Below, piece by piece: positions 24,615 through 34,522 of a DNA stretch of 53,352 nt. Position 1 is the stretch's first letter. Every line of letters starts with the position of its first letter. Where the stretch lies: contig NZ_CDBT01000004.1 in NCBI RefSeq assembly GCF_000819765.1, positions 71,250-124,601 of the forward strand, given 5' to 3'. This DNA is from Aeromonas bivalvium (lineage in GTDB: Bacteria > Pseudomonadota > Gammaproteobacteria > Enterobacterales > Aeromonadaceae). A program made the position numbers and the translations under genes. Under the pieces are notes generated by a model. The model was not told where the DNA came from and ran no database searches. It saw only the letters and a program-made list of their open reading frames with translations.

Positions 24615-25151
24615 TCAGCCGACCTGGCGCAGCTCGGGAGCGGCCCTGTGGTAGAGGCCGAAGCGGTTGTTCATCACCTTGATCACGGCAAACCTCGGCA
24701 TCAGCTTGTTGCCGCTCAGCATCAGTTCCTCGGTCAGATTGAGGCAGACGCTGGCTTGCTCCCCCGCCTCTATCACCATGAACACCCCTTCACCGTGCTG
24801 GGTGTGCATGACCACCAGCTCCCCCCGTTCCGGCATCAGCTGCTGACCCAGTTCAATAAAGAACCAGCTCTGGGGCATCAGGGGTTTATAAAAACGGCTC
24901 ACCGCGATGGCATTTAATACCAGCTGCACCTGATGGGGAACGCTCCAATTGAGATCGGTGGCGTTGTCCATCAGCTGATAATAGAGGGAAGCATCATCGA
25001 CACAGAAAGGCTGGGTAGTAAAAGAGGCAGGCACCAGCTGACGCCCTTGATATTCGGTCGCGAATATCATCTCATCGCTCAGTTCCAACATCAGACGGTC
25101 GGACTTCGCATCATAATGCCATTGCCATTGATCGTTCGGTTGGAGAAACAT
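24615..25151 (-). CDS. zapC: Cell division protein ZapC
   Basis: A cytosolic FtsZ-associated protein that promotes bundling of FtsZ filaments at the Z ring. The 178-residue length and sequence pattern (QWQWHYDAKSDRLMLELS, LVPASFTTQPFCVDDA, NAIAVSRFYKPLMPQSWFFI) match E. coli ZapC (180). GGAAGG precedes the ATG. It lies just downstream of pyrD in the same direction, the same order as in E. coli, with a 99-bp gap. Confidence 0.92.
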   Translation of the reverse strand: MFLQPNDQWQWHYDAKSDRLMLELSDEMIFATEYQGRQLVPASFTTQPFCVDDASLYYQLMDNATDLNWSVPHQVQLVLNAIAVSRFYKPLMPQSWFFIELGQQLMPERGELVVMHTQHGEGVFMVIEAGEQASVCLNLTEELMLSGNKLMPRFAVIKVMNNRFGLYHRAAPELRQVG

Positions 25152-25250
25152 GAGACGCCCTTCCTTGCTGCAGTAATTCGACTCTATTCCAAGTCGATAA
25201 TTTCGGCAACCTTAATTCCGGGCGTCTTTATATTAAATCGACCAGATACG

Positions 25251-26261
25251 TCAGATATTGGTCACTATCTCTTTCACCAGGGCCGGTCCCTTGTAAATAA
25301 AGCCGCTATATATTTGGACCAGAGTGGCACCGGCTTGCAGCTTCTCCCGGGCAGCCATGGCGCTGTCGACGCCCCCGACACCGATAATAGGAATGGCTCC
25401 TTTCAGCTCCTGAGCCAATAAACGGATCACCTCGGTGCTTTTGTGCTGAAGGGGTCGGCCGCTCAATCCCCCAGCCTCACCGGCATGGGGCATGTCATAG
25501 ATCATTTCACGGGCGAGCGTGGTATTGGTGGCGATGACACCATCGATGCCATTTTTCAACAAGGATCCGGCCACCTGTTTAATTTCATCCAGGCTGAGAT
25601 CCGGGGCGATTTTAACCGCCAGCGGCACATACTTTTTATATTGCGCCGCCAGCACTTGCTGACGCTCTTTGAGGGCGGCCAGCAGTTCATCCAGTGCGTC
25701 CCCATACTGCAGCTGGCGCAGGCCCGGGGTATTGGGAGAGGAGATGTTGACGGCGATATAACCGGCATGATCATAAACCTTGTCCATGCAGATCAGATAA
25801 TCGTCTTTGCCATTCTCGATGGGCGTATCTTTATTCTTGCCGATATTAATGCCGATCACTCCCTGATATTTGGCGGCCTTGACCCGATCCACCAGATGAT
25901 CCACCCCAAGGTTGTTGAAGCCCATGCGGTTGATGATCCCCTCGGCCGGTATCACCCGAAACAGGCGAGGCTTGTCGTTGCCGCTCTGGGGCTTGGGAGT
26001 CACTGTGCCCACTTCAATGAAGCCGAATCCCATGGCACCGAAGGCGTCGATGCACTCGCCGTCCTTGTCGAGCCCTGCCGCCAGACCGACCGGATTGGCA
26101 AAATTAAGCCCCATGCAGGTGACGGGGCGTTGGGGCAAGGATTGGCGGAAAAAGATATCGAGCGGTGTGCCATGAAGACGGGCGAGTTGCTTGAGGGAGA
26201 GCTCGTGAGCCTGCTCCGGATCCAGCTTGAACAATAAATGCCTGGCGAGGGGGTAAAACAT
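25251..26261 (-). CDS. pyrD: Dihydroorotate dehydrogenase (quinone), class 2
   Basis: Oxidises dihydroorotate to orotate in pyrimidine synthesis and passes electrons to quinone at the inner membrane. At 336 residues it matches E. coli PyrD. The catalytic base is Ser175 ([11 protein letters not shown]), the class 2 hallmark. FMN-binding segments ([27 protein letters not shown]) are present, as is the N-terminal membrane-associated helix pair (1-40). AAGGAG precedes the ATG. Confidence 0.97.
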   Translation of the reverse strand: MFYPLARHLLFKLDPEQAHELSLKQLARLHGTPLDIFFRQSLPQRPVTCMGLNFANPVGLAAGLDKDGECIDAFGAMGFGFIEVGTVTPKPQSGNDKPRLFRVIPAEGIINRMGFNNLGVDHLVDRVKAAKYQGVIGINIGKNKDTPIENGKDDYLICMDKVYDHAGYIAVNISSPNTPGLRQLQYGDALDELLAALKERQQVLAAQYKKYVPLAVKIAPDLSLDEIKQVAGSLLKNGIDGVIATNTTLAREMIYDMPHAGEAGGLSGRPLQHKSTEVIRLLAQELKGAIPIIGVGGVDSAMAAREKLQAGATLVQIYSGFIYKGPALVKEIVTNI

Positions 26262-26269
26262 CTTTGCTC

Positions 26270-26304
26270 CTTAAAAAAAGCCCCGGCAACTGGCCGGGGC
26301 TTTT
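26270..26304 (-). terminator. Rho-independent terminator after NAD-GDH
   Basis: An 8-bp GC stem (GCCCCGGC with GCCGGGGC) extended by A/T pairs, with seven T residues on the minus strand. It separates the glutamate dehydrogenase gene from pyrD. Confidence 0.88.
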
Positions 26305-26326
26305 GGGGTGATGATGCCACTCGATG

Positions 26327-29300
26327 TTATATCGAGGTTCGGCAATTCAACTGGAGCAGGTTCAACTCCCGCAAGGCCACCGAGAACTTGGCGAACTCGT
26401 GAGTGCTGGTGGTCTTGAAGTCGGCCAGCATATGGGTCCAACGGGACAAGAGTTGCTCATGCTCCGCAATCCAGTCGGCCAGTATGGTATCGCATTCTCC
26501 CTGATCTTTGCACCCTTCCAGCACGACGGAAGTGAGGCTGCGTTGCTGCCAGTCCAGATCCTCACGGAAGGAGGCCCTCGCCATCGCCTGCCAGTGGTTG
26601 CCCACCGGCTGATGGTTGATCTGCTCCAGGAACCAGTGCAGATCCAGCTTGGCACCGAGGCGATAGTAGACATTGGCCACCCGCAGTATGTCGCTCTGCT
26701 GATCCGCCGCAATCTGCGCCAGATCCAGGCAGGAGAAGAGGCTGCTCATGTGGGCCACCTGACGGGCGATGGCCTCTGGCACCTGCTTGTCCATCAGGGC
26801 GGCGACCGCCTGGCGGTGTTCGGCCACCTCTCCCTCGTCCATCACCTCGTAGAGGTGCTCGCTCAGGGTCTCGAAGGCGGGGCGGAAGAAGGCGATGTTC
26901 TCCCCTATGCTCCAGCCGCGGTTGCGGGCACGCAGGAACCAGCGGGTGGCGCGACGCACGATGCGGCGGCTGGCGAACATCAGCTCGAGCTGGGTCTCGG
27001 CGCTCACCCGGTTGTCCAGGGATTCGATGTCGCGCCACAGGGGATCGAATCCGAACACTTCCCGGGCCATGGCGAAGCAGGCGGCCACCTCGGCCACGGA
27101 GGCGCCGGTCTCGTCGCGCATCCGGGTCGCGAAGTTGAGCCCCATGTCGTTGACCAGCATGTTGGCCACCCGGGTCGCGATGATCTCGCCCCGCAGCGGA
27201 TGCTGGGCCAGGGCCTCGCCGAAGCGTTGCTGCAGCTGCTCGGGGAAGCTGGTGACCAGCATGCGGGCCAGGAAGGGCTCGTCGGTGATCTCGGGGCAGT
27301 TGAGCTGCTCCTTGAGCACCATCTTGCCGTAAGCCACCAGCACCGCCAGTTCGGGGCGGGTCAGGCCCTGCCCTGCCGCCATGCGCTCGGAGAGATCCTC
27401 GTCGGAGGGGAGGAACTCCAGCGCCCGATCCAGCTTGCCTTCGCGCTCCAGCCCCTGGATGAAACGCTGCTGCTCCTTGAGCTGATCGCCGCCACGGAAC
27501 TGGGTGACAGAGATGGACTGGGACTGGCGATAGGCGTTGGTCAGCACTATGTCGGCCACGGCGTCCGTCATCTCGTAGAGCATCTGGTTGCGCTGCTTGA
27601 GGGTCAGTTCCCCTGCGGCCACCAGCTGGTTCAGCAGGATCTTGATGTTGACCTCGTTGTCGGAGCAGTCCACCCCGCCCACGTTGTCGGTGAAGTCGGT
27701 GTTGATCCGGCCACCCTGGCTGGCGTACTCGATACGGCCGAGTTGGGTGAAGCCGAGGTTGCCCCCCTCGCCCACGATGCGGGCCCGCAGATCGCGACCG
27801 TTGACCCGCAGGGCGTCGTTGCTGCGATCCCCCACTTCGCCGTCGCTCTCCTTGTGGCTCTTGACGTAGGTGCCGATGCCGCCGTTCCAGAGCAGATCCA
27901 CGTTCAGGCAGAGCAGCGCCTTGATCAGCTCGTTCGGGGCCATGCTGGCCTTGTCGGTGCCGAGCAGGGTCTGGATCTGCGGGCTCAGCTTGATGGACTT
28001 GGCAGAACGCAGGAAGATGCCGCCGCCGGCCGAGATAAGCTCACGGTTGTAATCGTCCCAGCTCGATCCCGCCAGCTCGAACAGGCGCTTGCGTTCGGCG
28101 AAGGTGCTGGCCGCGTCCGGCGTCGGGTCGATGAAGATGTGCATGTGGTTGAAGGCGCCCACCAGCTGGGTGTGCTCGGAGAGCAGCATGCCGTTGCCGA
28201 ACACGTCCCCCGCCATGTCCCCTATCCCCACACAGGTGAAGTCGGTGGTCTGGCAGTCGATGTCCAGCTCGCGGAAGTGGCGCTTGACCGACTCCCAGGC
28301 GCCGCGCGCCGTGATGCCCATCTTCTTGTGGTCATAACCGACCGAGCCGCCGGAGGCAAAGGCATCGCCCAGCCAATGGCCATATTCCTGGCTTATCTCG
28401 TTGGCGATGTCGGAGAAGGTGGCCGTGCCCTTGTCGGCGGCCACCACCAGGTAGTAATCATCTTCGTCGTGACGCACCACGTCCCTGGGCGGGATCACCT
28501 CCCCTGCGATGATGTTGTCGGTGACATCGAGCAGGCCGCGGATAAAGAGGCGATAGCAGGCCTTGCCCTCCTCCTGGATCACGGCGCGGGTCGCCCCGGC
28601 CGGCATCTGCTTGCAGTAGAAGCCACCCTTGGCGCCGACCGGCACTATGACGGTGTTCTTCACCTGCTGCGCCTTCACCAGACCCAGTACCTCGGTGCGG
28701 AAGTCTTCCTTGCGATCGGACCAGCGCAGGCCGCCCCGGGCCACCTTGCCCCAGCGCAGATGCCCCCCTTCCACCCGAGGCGAGTAGACGAAGATCTCGA
28801 ATTTCGGCAGGGGCAGCGGCATGTCGCTGATCCCGGCGGGGGCCAGCTTGAAGGAGATGTAGGGCTTGACCTCTCCCTCCTTGTCCAGCTGGTAATAGTT
28901 GGTACGCAGGGTCGCCTCTATCATTTCCATGTAGCGGCGGATGATGCGGTCGTCGTCCAGGTTGGCCACCAGATCCAGCTTGGCGGTGAGCTGCTCGTGC
29001 AGCTTGGCCAGAGCCTTGGCATCCTGTTTGCCTGCCGGGTCCAGGCGCGCCTCGAACAGGGAGAACAGCAGCTGGGCCAGCTCGGGATAACGGGTCAGGG
29101 TCTCCTCGATATAGCTCTGGCTGAAGGAGACGCCGGTCTGGCGCATGTATTTGGCGTAGGCGCGCAGCACAGAGACCTGACGGCCGGTGAGGCCGGCCCC
29201 CAGCACCAGGCGGTTGAAGCCGTCATCTTCCAGGGTCTTGTTCCAGACGGCGGCAAAGGCCTGCTGGAAGCGCTGCTGGCTCTGGGCCAGGCTGAAGGGC

Positions 29301-31168
29301 TGATCGCCGCGCAGCAGCATGGAGAAGTCGAGGATCCAGAACACGTCGCCGTTGGGGGTCTTGACCTGATACGGGGTCTCGCCTATCACCCTCAGCCCCA
29401 TGTTTTCCAGCATGGGCAGCACGTCCGAGAGGTGGATGGGTTCGGCTCGGTGGAACAGCTTGAGACGGACCCGGCGATCGTCCTCCTCCTCCTGGGCGCG
29501 GTAGAACAACATGCCCAGCGGCTCGGCCTCGCTCAGGTTGTCCAGGGCCATGATGTCGGCCACGGCAGAGCCCGGCAGCACATCTTCTTTATAGGCGCGG
29601 GGGAAGGCGTCGTTGAAGCGGCGACCCAGCGCGTTGCCCTTGGCCTCGCCATAATGGGCCAGCAATACGGAGTCCAGGCGATCGTCCCAGCTGCGGGCCG
29701 CTTCAATCAGGTTGTTCTGTACTTGGTTCACATCCACATCCACGTTGTTATTGTTCACCCGGACTATGTAGTGAGTCCGGGCCAGCACGCCCTCGGAGAA
29801 GTAGACGTTGAATTCCACCTCTTCGCTGCTGCCAAAATATTTCTGCAATATCTCCTGGGTCTTGATCCGCAGCGCCGTGTTGTAGCGCTCCTTGGTGACA
29901 TAGACCATGCAGGAGAAGAAACGACCATAGACATCCCGGCGCACGAACAGGCGCAGCATGTCCCGCTCCTGCATCGCCAGTACCCCCTGCCCCGTGGCCA
30001 GCAGCTCCTCTTCCCGGGCCTGGATCAGCTCGTCGCGGGGATAGGTCTCCAGCACGTTGAGCAGCGCCTTGTAGGCGTGGGAGCCCGTCTCAAAGCCGGA
30101 GGCCGCCATGATGTGCTCGAGACGGTGGCTGATGAGGGGGATCTGGGTGGCGCTGGTGTTGTAGATGGAGGAGGCGTAGAGGCCGATGAAACGATCCTCT
30201 CCCACCACCTTGCCATGCTCGTCGAAGCGCTTGATGCCGATGTAATCCACATAGGCCGGGCGGTGTACCCGGGACTTGCTGTTGGACTTGGTCAGGATCA
30301 GCAGATGGTTGGAGAGGGCGGCGTGACGGGCGCTGGCGGGCATGTTGCCAAGGCGCTGGCCCTCGTCCTTGATGGAGTTCTTCATCAGGCCCAGGCTCGA
30401 CTCCGGCTGGGGCAGGATCTCGTGATCCCCCTCCACCGCCTTGACGTCGTAGCGACGATAGCCCATCAGGGTGAAGTTGTGGGCGGCAACCCACTTGAGG
30501 AAGGCGACGGTGGAGTCCACCTCCTCCTTGCTGACCGGGTTCTTGCGCTTGGGCAGCTCCTCGATGATCTCGTTCAGGCGTGCCAGCATGGGCTGCCAGT
30601 CGCCGACCGCCAGCGCCACCTCACCGGCCACCGAGTCGAGCTCGGCGGCCAGGGCCTGCATCTGGCTCTCTTCGGTCAGATGATCGATCTCGATGAGGAA
30701 GGCGGTCTCGGCCGATGTCTGCTGCGCCGTGTGCTCCAGATCCAGGATCGCCTCTATCTTGCCATCCTGGCCGCGAATGAGGTGCAGCGGTTGATGCAGC
30801 ATCATGTGGGCCGTGATGCCCCGGCGCTTGAGCGCCATGCGGATGGAGTCCACCAGGAAGGGGGAATCCTGCAGGATGATCTCGACGATGGTATGGGGCG
30901 ACTGCCAGCCGTGGCGGGTCAGCTCTGGGTTGTAGACCCGGATGTAGGGCTCGGTGCCGGTGCGCTGGTTGAGGGCGTTCCACAGGCTGAGGGCGGCGCC
31001 GTAGAGATCGCTGTCATTGCGATCGTGCAGGTCATCGCTCGCCATGTTGCCGTAGAACTTGGCAACGAAGCGCTCGACCAGGGAAGCACTCTTTTGGGGT
31101 AACTTTTGATGGATCAGGCTGAGAACGTTTTCGAGCAGAACTGAGGTAGGGGCGTCTTTCAATGCCAT
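26327..31168 (-). CDS. gdhB: Large NAD-specific glutamate dehydrogenase (about 180 kDa)
   Basis: Catabolic enzyme that oxidises glutamate to 2-oxoglutarate with NAD+. The 1613-residue chain belongs to the giant GDH class of Pseudomonas, Vibrio and Streptomyces. A long N-terminal region with ACT-like parts precedes the catalytic core, where VPVGAKGGFYCKQ, WGKVARGGLRWSDRKEDFRTEV and GNGMLLSEH are recognisable, followed by a C-terminal helical part. The frame is open to 31213, but the ATG at 31168 with AAGGAAA eight bases upstream fits homologues (MALKDAPTSVLLENVLS). The gene is monocistronic, with its own terminator. Confidence 0.95.
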   Translation of the reverse strand: MALKDAPTSVLLENVLSLIHQKLPQKSASLVERFVAKFYGNMASDDLHDRNDSDLYGAALSLWNALNQRTGTEPYIRVYNPELTRHGWQSPHTIVEIILQDSPFLVDSIRMALKRRGITAHMMLHQPLHLIRGQDGKIEAILDLEHTAQQTSAETAFLIEIDHLTEESQMQALAAELDSVAGEVALAVGDWQPMLARLNEIIEELPKRKNPVSKEEVDSTVAFLKWVAAHNFTLMGYRRYDVKAVEGDHEILPQPESSLGLMKNSIKDEGQRLGNMPASARHAALSNHLLILTKSNSKSRVHRPAYVDYIGIKRFDEHGKVVGEDRFIGLYASSIYNTSATQIPLISHRLEHIMAASGFETGSHAYKALLNVLETYPRDELIQAREEELLATGQGVLAMQERDMLRLFVRRDVYGRFFSCMVYVTKERYNTALRIKTQEILQKYFGSSEEVEFNVYFSEGVLARTHYIVRVNNNNVDVDVNQVQNNLIEAARSWDDRLDSVLLAHYGEAKGNALGRRFNDAFPRAYKEDVLPGSAVADIMALDNLSEAEPLGMLFYRAQEEEDDRRVRLKLFHRAEPIHLSDVLPMLENMGLRVIGETPYQVKTPNGDVFWILDFSMLLRGDQPFSLAQSQQRFQQAFAAVWNKTLEDDGFNRLVLGAGLTGRQVSVLRAYAKYMRQTGVSFSQSYIEETLTRYPELAQLLFSLFEARLDPAGKQDAKALAKLHEQLTAKLDLVANLDDDRIIRRYMEMIEATLRTNYYQLDKEGEVKPYISFKLAPAGISDMPLPLPKFEIFVYSPRVEGGHLRWGKVARGGLRWSDRKEDFRTEVLGLVKAQQVKNTVIVPVGAKGGFYCKQMPAGATRAVIQEEGKACYRLFIRGLLDVTDNIIAGEVIPPRDVVRHDEDDYYLVVAADKGTATFSDIANEISQEYGHWLGDAFASGGSVGYDHKKMGITARGAWESVKRHFRELDIDCQTTDFTCVGIGDMAGDVFGNGMLLSEHTQLVGAFNHMHIFIDPTPDAASTFAERKRLFELAGSSWDDYNRELISAGGGIFLRSAKSIKLSPQIQTLLGTDKASMAPNELIKALLCLNVDLLWNGGIGTYVKSHKESDGEVGDRSNDALRVNGRDLRARIVGEGGNLGFTQLGRIEYASQGGRINTDFTDNVGGVDCSDNEVNIKILLNQLVAAGELTLKQRNQMLYEMTDAVADIVLTNAYRQSQSISVTQFRGGDQLKEQQRFIQGLEREGKLDRALEFLPSDEDLSERMAAGQGLTRPELAVLVAYGKMVLKEQLNCPEITDEPFLARMLVTSFPEQLQQRFGEALAQHPLRGEIIATRVANMLVNDMGLNFATRMRDETGASVAEVAACFAMAREVFGFDPLWRDIESLDNRVSAETQLELMFASRRIVRRATRWFLRARNRGWSIGENIAFFRPAFETLSEHLYEVMDEGEVAEHRQAVAALMDKQVPEAIARQVAHMSSLFSCLDLAQIAADQQSDILRVANVYYRLGAKLDLHWFLEQINHQPVGNHWQAMARASFREDLDWQQRSLTSVVLEGCKDQGECDTILADWIAEHEQLLSRWTHMLADFKTTSTHEFAKFSVALRELNLLQLNCRTSI

Positions 31169-31213
31169 TGCTAGTTTCCTTATCGGACCGACATCACCGA
31201 CAGCGACATCCAC

Positions 31214-31440
31214 CCTGGATGCCCGCTGGTACAGAGTTGTGCGAAGTGTAATGGGTCGGATCCGGGAAGGCGAGCGAAGCTGATAATGAAATGTTAAAAA
31301 CTAGCGGCAGATCACGGCTCAGGCTGTCATTAATTTTGTCATTTTAGAAAAATGCAGAAAATATCACTGATAAACTCCGTTTTAACCCGATAGTTAGTGA
31401 TATTAAGCAGATAATTACGCGGTTTGCTGTTTGGTTTTTG
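31214..31440. promoter_or_regulatory. AT-rich promoter region of NAD-GDH
   Basis: This 227-bp gap is much richer in A/T than its surroundings and must hold the promoter of the dehydrogenase gene (minus strand). It includes a perfect 9-bp inverted repeat, AATATCACT (31360-31368) and AGTGATATT (31396-31404), with arms 27 bp apart, a possible operator. No confident -35/-10 was assigned. Confidence 0.5.
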
Positions 31441-31662
31441 TTAATTTATGCGTTCCAGGCCGATGAAGCGGTGATCGTCCCCCGTCTTGAGCAAAAAACG
31501 GCCATGGACCCCGCTCTGACCGACGAAAGGACGGATCTTGTCCAGCCCCAGCTCCAGGGTCAGTCCCTGATCGCTGCGCACCACCAGACGGCGGGCATGG
31601 CCCTGGTACATCAGCAATATCTCGTCACGGGACAGACTCAATCCAAAGGTAAACTGCTTCAC
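31441..31662 (-). CDS. DUF2835 family small protein
   Basis: A 73-residue protein of unknown function; the pattern VKQFTFGLSLSRDEILLMYQGHARRLVVRSDQG matches DUF2835, found in gamma-proteobacteria. The chosen start is GTG at 31662, because GGAGGAG lies at a good distance and homologues begin at this point; the frame itself extends further upstream. It follows pepN on the same strand after about 100 bp. Confidence 0.8.
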   Translation of the reverse strand: MKQFTFGLSLSRDEILLMYQGHARRLVVRSDQGLTLELGLDKIRPFVGQSGVHGRFLLKTGDDHRFIGLERIN

Positions 31663-31712
31663 TCCCTCTTCTCCTCCTGCAGGCCGCCGACCCGGGTCGG
31701 CTGGCATCAATG

Positions 31713-31741
31713 ACAGGGCCGGACTATCTGCCCGGCCCTGT
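31713..31741. terminator. Hairpin between pepN and DUF2835 gene
   Basis: A perfect 10-bp stem (ACAGGGCCGG with CCGGCCCTGT) and nine-base loop. On the minus strand, the direction of both genes, it lacks a T run (TCATTG follows). It may weaken read-through or protect pepN mRNA. Confidence 0.45.
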
Positions 31742-31761
31742 TTCCCTTCACTGGCGCAAGG

Positions 31762-34386
31762 TTACTGGGCCAGGGCCTTGCTTACCTTCTCGTAGAGATC
31801 CCGGGCCAGGCTCGGCAATCCCTGCAACCTTGCCAGCTCGGCGCGGATCAGCCCCTTGCGTGCCTCGTCCAGCCGCTTGAACTGGATAAGCGGGGTAATG
31901 AGCCGCGACGCCACCTGGGGGTTGATGCTGTTGAGCTCGATCAGCAGATCGGTCAGGAAGCGATACCCGGACCCGTCCCTGGCATGGAACTGCACCTGGT
32001 TGCCCATGGCGAAGCTGCCCACCAGGGCCCGCAACCGGTTCGGGTTGCGGATGCTGAAGGTGGGATGGCTCATCGCCTGTTTCACCTCATCCAGCACGTC
32101 GGCGGCCGGCTTGGCGCCCACCAGCCGCAGCCAGTTGTCCAGCACCAGGCCATCCTGGGCCCACTTGCCTTCAAAGTCCGCCAGCAGTGCGGCGCGGCAA
32201 GGCAGCAGATGGCTGTTGGCCACCTGCAGCGCCGCCAAGGTATCGGTCATGTTGTCGGCCGCCCCGTACTGCTCGCGCACCAGGGCATCGGCGCGTTCTG
32301 CATCGAGCGCCGCCAGATAACCCAGCACCACGGCCTTGAGGGCCCGCTTGGCCATGTCGGCGTGCACCACCTGATAACCGGTCAGACGCAGGCTGTCATA
32401 GGTGGCCGCCAGCCGCGGGCCAAAGGCCTCGGCAAGACGGGTATGAATGGCATCCCGCACCCGATGGATGGCGTCTATGTCCACCACCTCGAACAGCTCG
32501 GCCAGGGTCGCCTCCCCCGGCAGCGTCAGGATCTCCGCCTTGAGGGCGGGATCGAGGCTGGCCTCGTCCAGGATGGCGACAAAGGCGGCCAGCAGGGTAG
32601 CGGAGAGTTCAACCTCCTGCCCTTGCTGCACCCGGGTGACACCGTCGAACACCGCCTTGTTGATCAGCATCTGGGCCGCATCCCAGCGGGCGAACTCGTT
32701 GCGGGCATGGCGCATCAGGAAGGCCAGGGCTTGCTCGCTGTAGTCATAATGCAGCTTGACCGGGGCACTGAAGTCCCGCAGCAGGGAGGGCACAGGCCTC
32801 ACCGGCACCTGGTCGAACACGAAGGTCTGCTCTGCTTCCAGCACGTCGAGCACATTGCCGATGGCCTGACCCTGGTATTGCAGCGGGATGACGGCCCCCT
32901 GCTCGTCATAGAGCTCGATGTCGAAGGGGATATGGAGCGGCAGTTTCTGCGGCTGATCCTGGGTCGGCGGCGTGTGCTGGCGTACGTGCAGGCGATAGAC
33001 GCCGCTGTCGCCATCGTAGTCGTCGGTCACGGTGAGCTCCGGGGTGCCGGACTGACTGTACCAGCGGCGGAAACGGCCGAGATCCCGACCCGAGGCATCT
33101 TCCATCGCCTGCACGAAGTCATCGCAGGTGGCGGCGGAGCCGTCGTGACGCTCGAAGTAGAGGCGCATACCGGCCTGGAAGGCCGCTTCTCCCAACAAGA
33201 CGTGCAGCATGCGGATCACTTCAGCGCCCTTCTCGTAGACGGTCAGGGTGTAGAAGTTGTTCATCTCTATCACCACATCCGGACGGATGGGATGGGCCAT
33301 GGGGCCGGCATCTTCGGCAAACTGCGGGCCGCGCACGGTACGCACGTTGTTGATGCGGTTGACGCCGCGCGAACCCAGATCCGAGGAGAACTCCTGATCC
33401 CGGAACACGGTCAGCCCCTCTTTGAGGCTTAACTGGAACCAGTCGCGACAGGTGACCCGGTTGCCGGTCCAGTTGTGGAAGTATTCGTGGGCGATGACCC
33501 GCTCGATGCCGTGATAGTCGCCATCGGTGGCGGTGGCCGGGTTGGCCAGCACGAACTTGGAGTTGAAGACGTTGAGCCCCTTGTTCTCCATGGCGCCCAT
33601 GTTGAAGAAATCCACCGCGACGATCATGTAGATGTCGAGGTCATACTCGAGGCCGAAGCGCTGCTCGTCCCAGCGCATGGCGTTGACCAGGCTCTCCATG
33701 GCGAAACCGGCGCGGTCCAGGTTGCCCTTGTCGACGAAGATCTCGAGGGCCACCTCGCGGCCGCTCTGGGTGGTGTAGTGGCTACGCTCCACGTCGAAGT
33801 CGCCGGCCACCAGGGCAAACAGGTAACTCGGCTTGGGGAAGGGATCCTGCCACTGCACGAAGTGGCGGCCACCGTCCAGATCGCCGCTGTCGACCTTGTT
33901 GCCGTTGGAGAGCAGGTAGGGATACCTGGCCTTGTCGGCGGTGATGCGGGTGCTGTAACGGGCCAGGATGTCGGGCCTGTCCAAGTAATAGGTGATGCGG
34001 CGAAAGCCCTCCGCCTCGCACTGGGTGCAGTAGGCATCACCGGACTTGTAGAGTCCTTCCAGCGCCGTGTTGCCGGCGGCGTCCAGATCCGTGACTATGG
34101 TCAGCACGCACTCGGCGGGCAGGTTGCTGAGTCGCAGCTGGTTGTCGGTCAGCTCGTACTGCTCGCACGCGACCCCGTCTATGCTGACGCTCACCAGCTG
34201 GAGATGCTCGCCATCGAGCGCCAGCACCTCATTGTGCTCGCCGTTGCGACGCACGCGGGAGATGGCGGTGACACGACAGAGGGGGTCCTGCAGCTGGAAA
34301 TCGAGATCCAGGCTGTCTATCCAGTAGAGAGGGGCTTGATAATCCTGGCGATATTTGGCCGTCATGGCCTGGGAGTGATCGGTCAT
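31762..34386 (-). CDS. pepN: Aminopeptidase N (M1 family)
   Basis: Cytosolic zinc aminopeptidase with broad specificity that finishes protein breakdown. At 874 residues it is close to E. coli PepN (870). The M1 marks are clear: exopeptidase motif GAMEN (264-268), zinc site HEYFH (300-304) and third ligand Glu323 (LKEGLTVFRD). The N-terminal beta-domain, catalytic domain, small beta-sandwich and C-terminal helical domain all seem intact by length. Confidence 0.97.
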   Translation of the reverse strand: MTDHSQAMTAKYRQDYQAPLYWIDSLDLDFQLQDPLCRVTAISRVRRNGEHNEVLALDGEHLQLVSVSIDGVACEQYELTDNQLRLSNLPAECVLTIVTDLDAAGNTALEGLYKSGDAYCTQCEAEGFRRITYYLDRPDILARYSTRITADKARYPYLLSNGNKVDSGDLDGGRHFVQWQDPFPKPSYLFALVAGDFDVERSHYTTQSGREVALEIFVDKGNLDRAGFAMESLVNAMRWDEQRFGLEYDLDIYMIVAVDFFNMGAMENKGLNVFNSKFVLANPATATDGDYHGIERVIAHEYFHNWTGNRVTCRDWFQLSLKEGLTVFRDQEFSSDLGSRGVNRINNVRTVRGPQFAEDAGPMAHPIRPDVVIEMNNFYTLTVYEKGAEVIRMLHVLLGEAAFQAGMRLYFERHDGSAATCDDFVQAMEDASGRDLGRFRRWYSQSGTPELTVTDDYDGDSGVYRLHVRQHTPPTQDQPQKLPLHIPFDIELYDEQGAVIPLQYQGQAIGNVLDVLEAEQTFVFDQVPVRPVPSLLRDFSAPVKLHYDYSEQALAFLMRHARNEFARWDAAQMLINKAVFDGVTRVQQGQEVELSATLLAAFVAILDEASLDPALKAEILTLPGEATLAELFEVVDIDAIHRVRDAIHTRLAEAFGPRLAATYDSLRLTGYQVVHADMAKRALKAVVLGYLAALDAERADALVREQYGAADNMTDTLAALQVANSHLLPCRAALLADFEGKWAQDGLVLDNWLRLVGAKPAADVLDEVKQAMSHPTFSIRNPNRLRALVGSFAMGNQVQFHARDGSGYRFLTDLLIELNSINPQVASRLITPLIQFKRLDEARKGLIRAELARLQGLPSLARDLYEKVSKALAQ

Positions 34387-34473
34387 TATTATGTGGCTTC
34401 CACGCTTGTTATGGGCGTATCGAGGCTGTCACAAGGCCAACCCCGGGTCAAATGGTTTGCATTCAGGCAAGAG

Positions 34474-34497
34474 AAAGGGCGACTTGCGTCGCCCTTT
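34474..34497 (-). terminator. Rho-independent terminator after prc
   Basis: A perfect 10-bp stem (AAAGGGCGAC with GTCGCCCTTT) with loop TTGC, about 25 bp past the prc stop on the minus strand; T-rich sequence follows (TTTCTCTT). Confidence 0.8.
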
Positions 34498-34522
34498 TGT
34501 TCATGACTCGCCGAGCCTCACC

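Noticed and set aside
26324..31102. Very long open frame on the plus strand (about 1590 codons) opposite the NAD-GDH gene
   Set aside because: It is rich in Gly, His, Gln, Leu and Ala with no recognisable domain, the usual result of reading a GC-rich gene antisense; the minus strand encodes a clear glutamate dehydrogenase.
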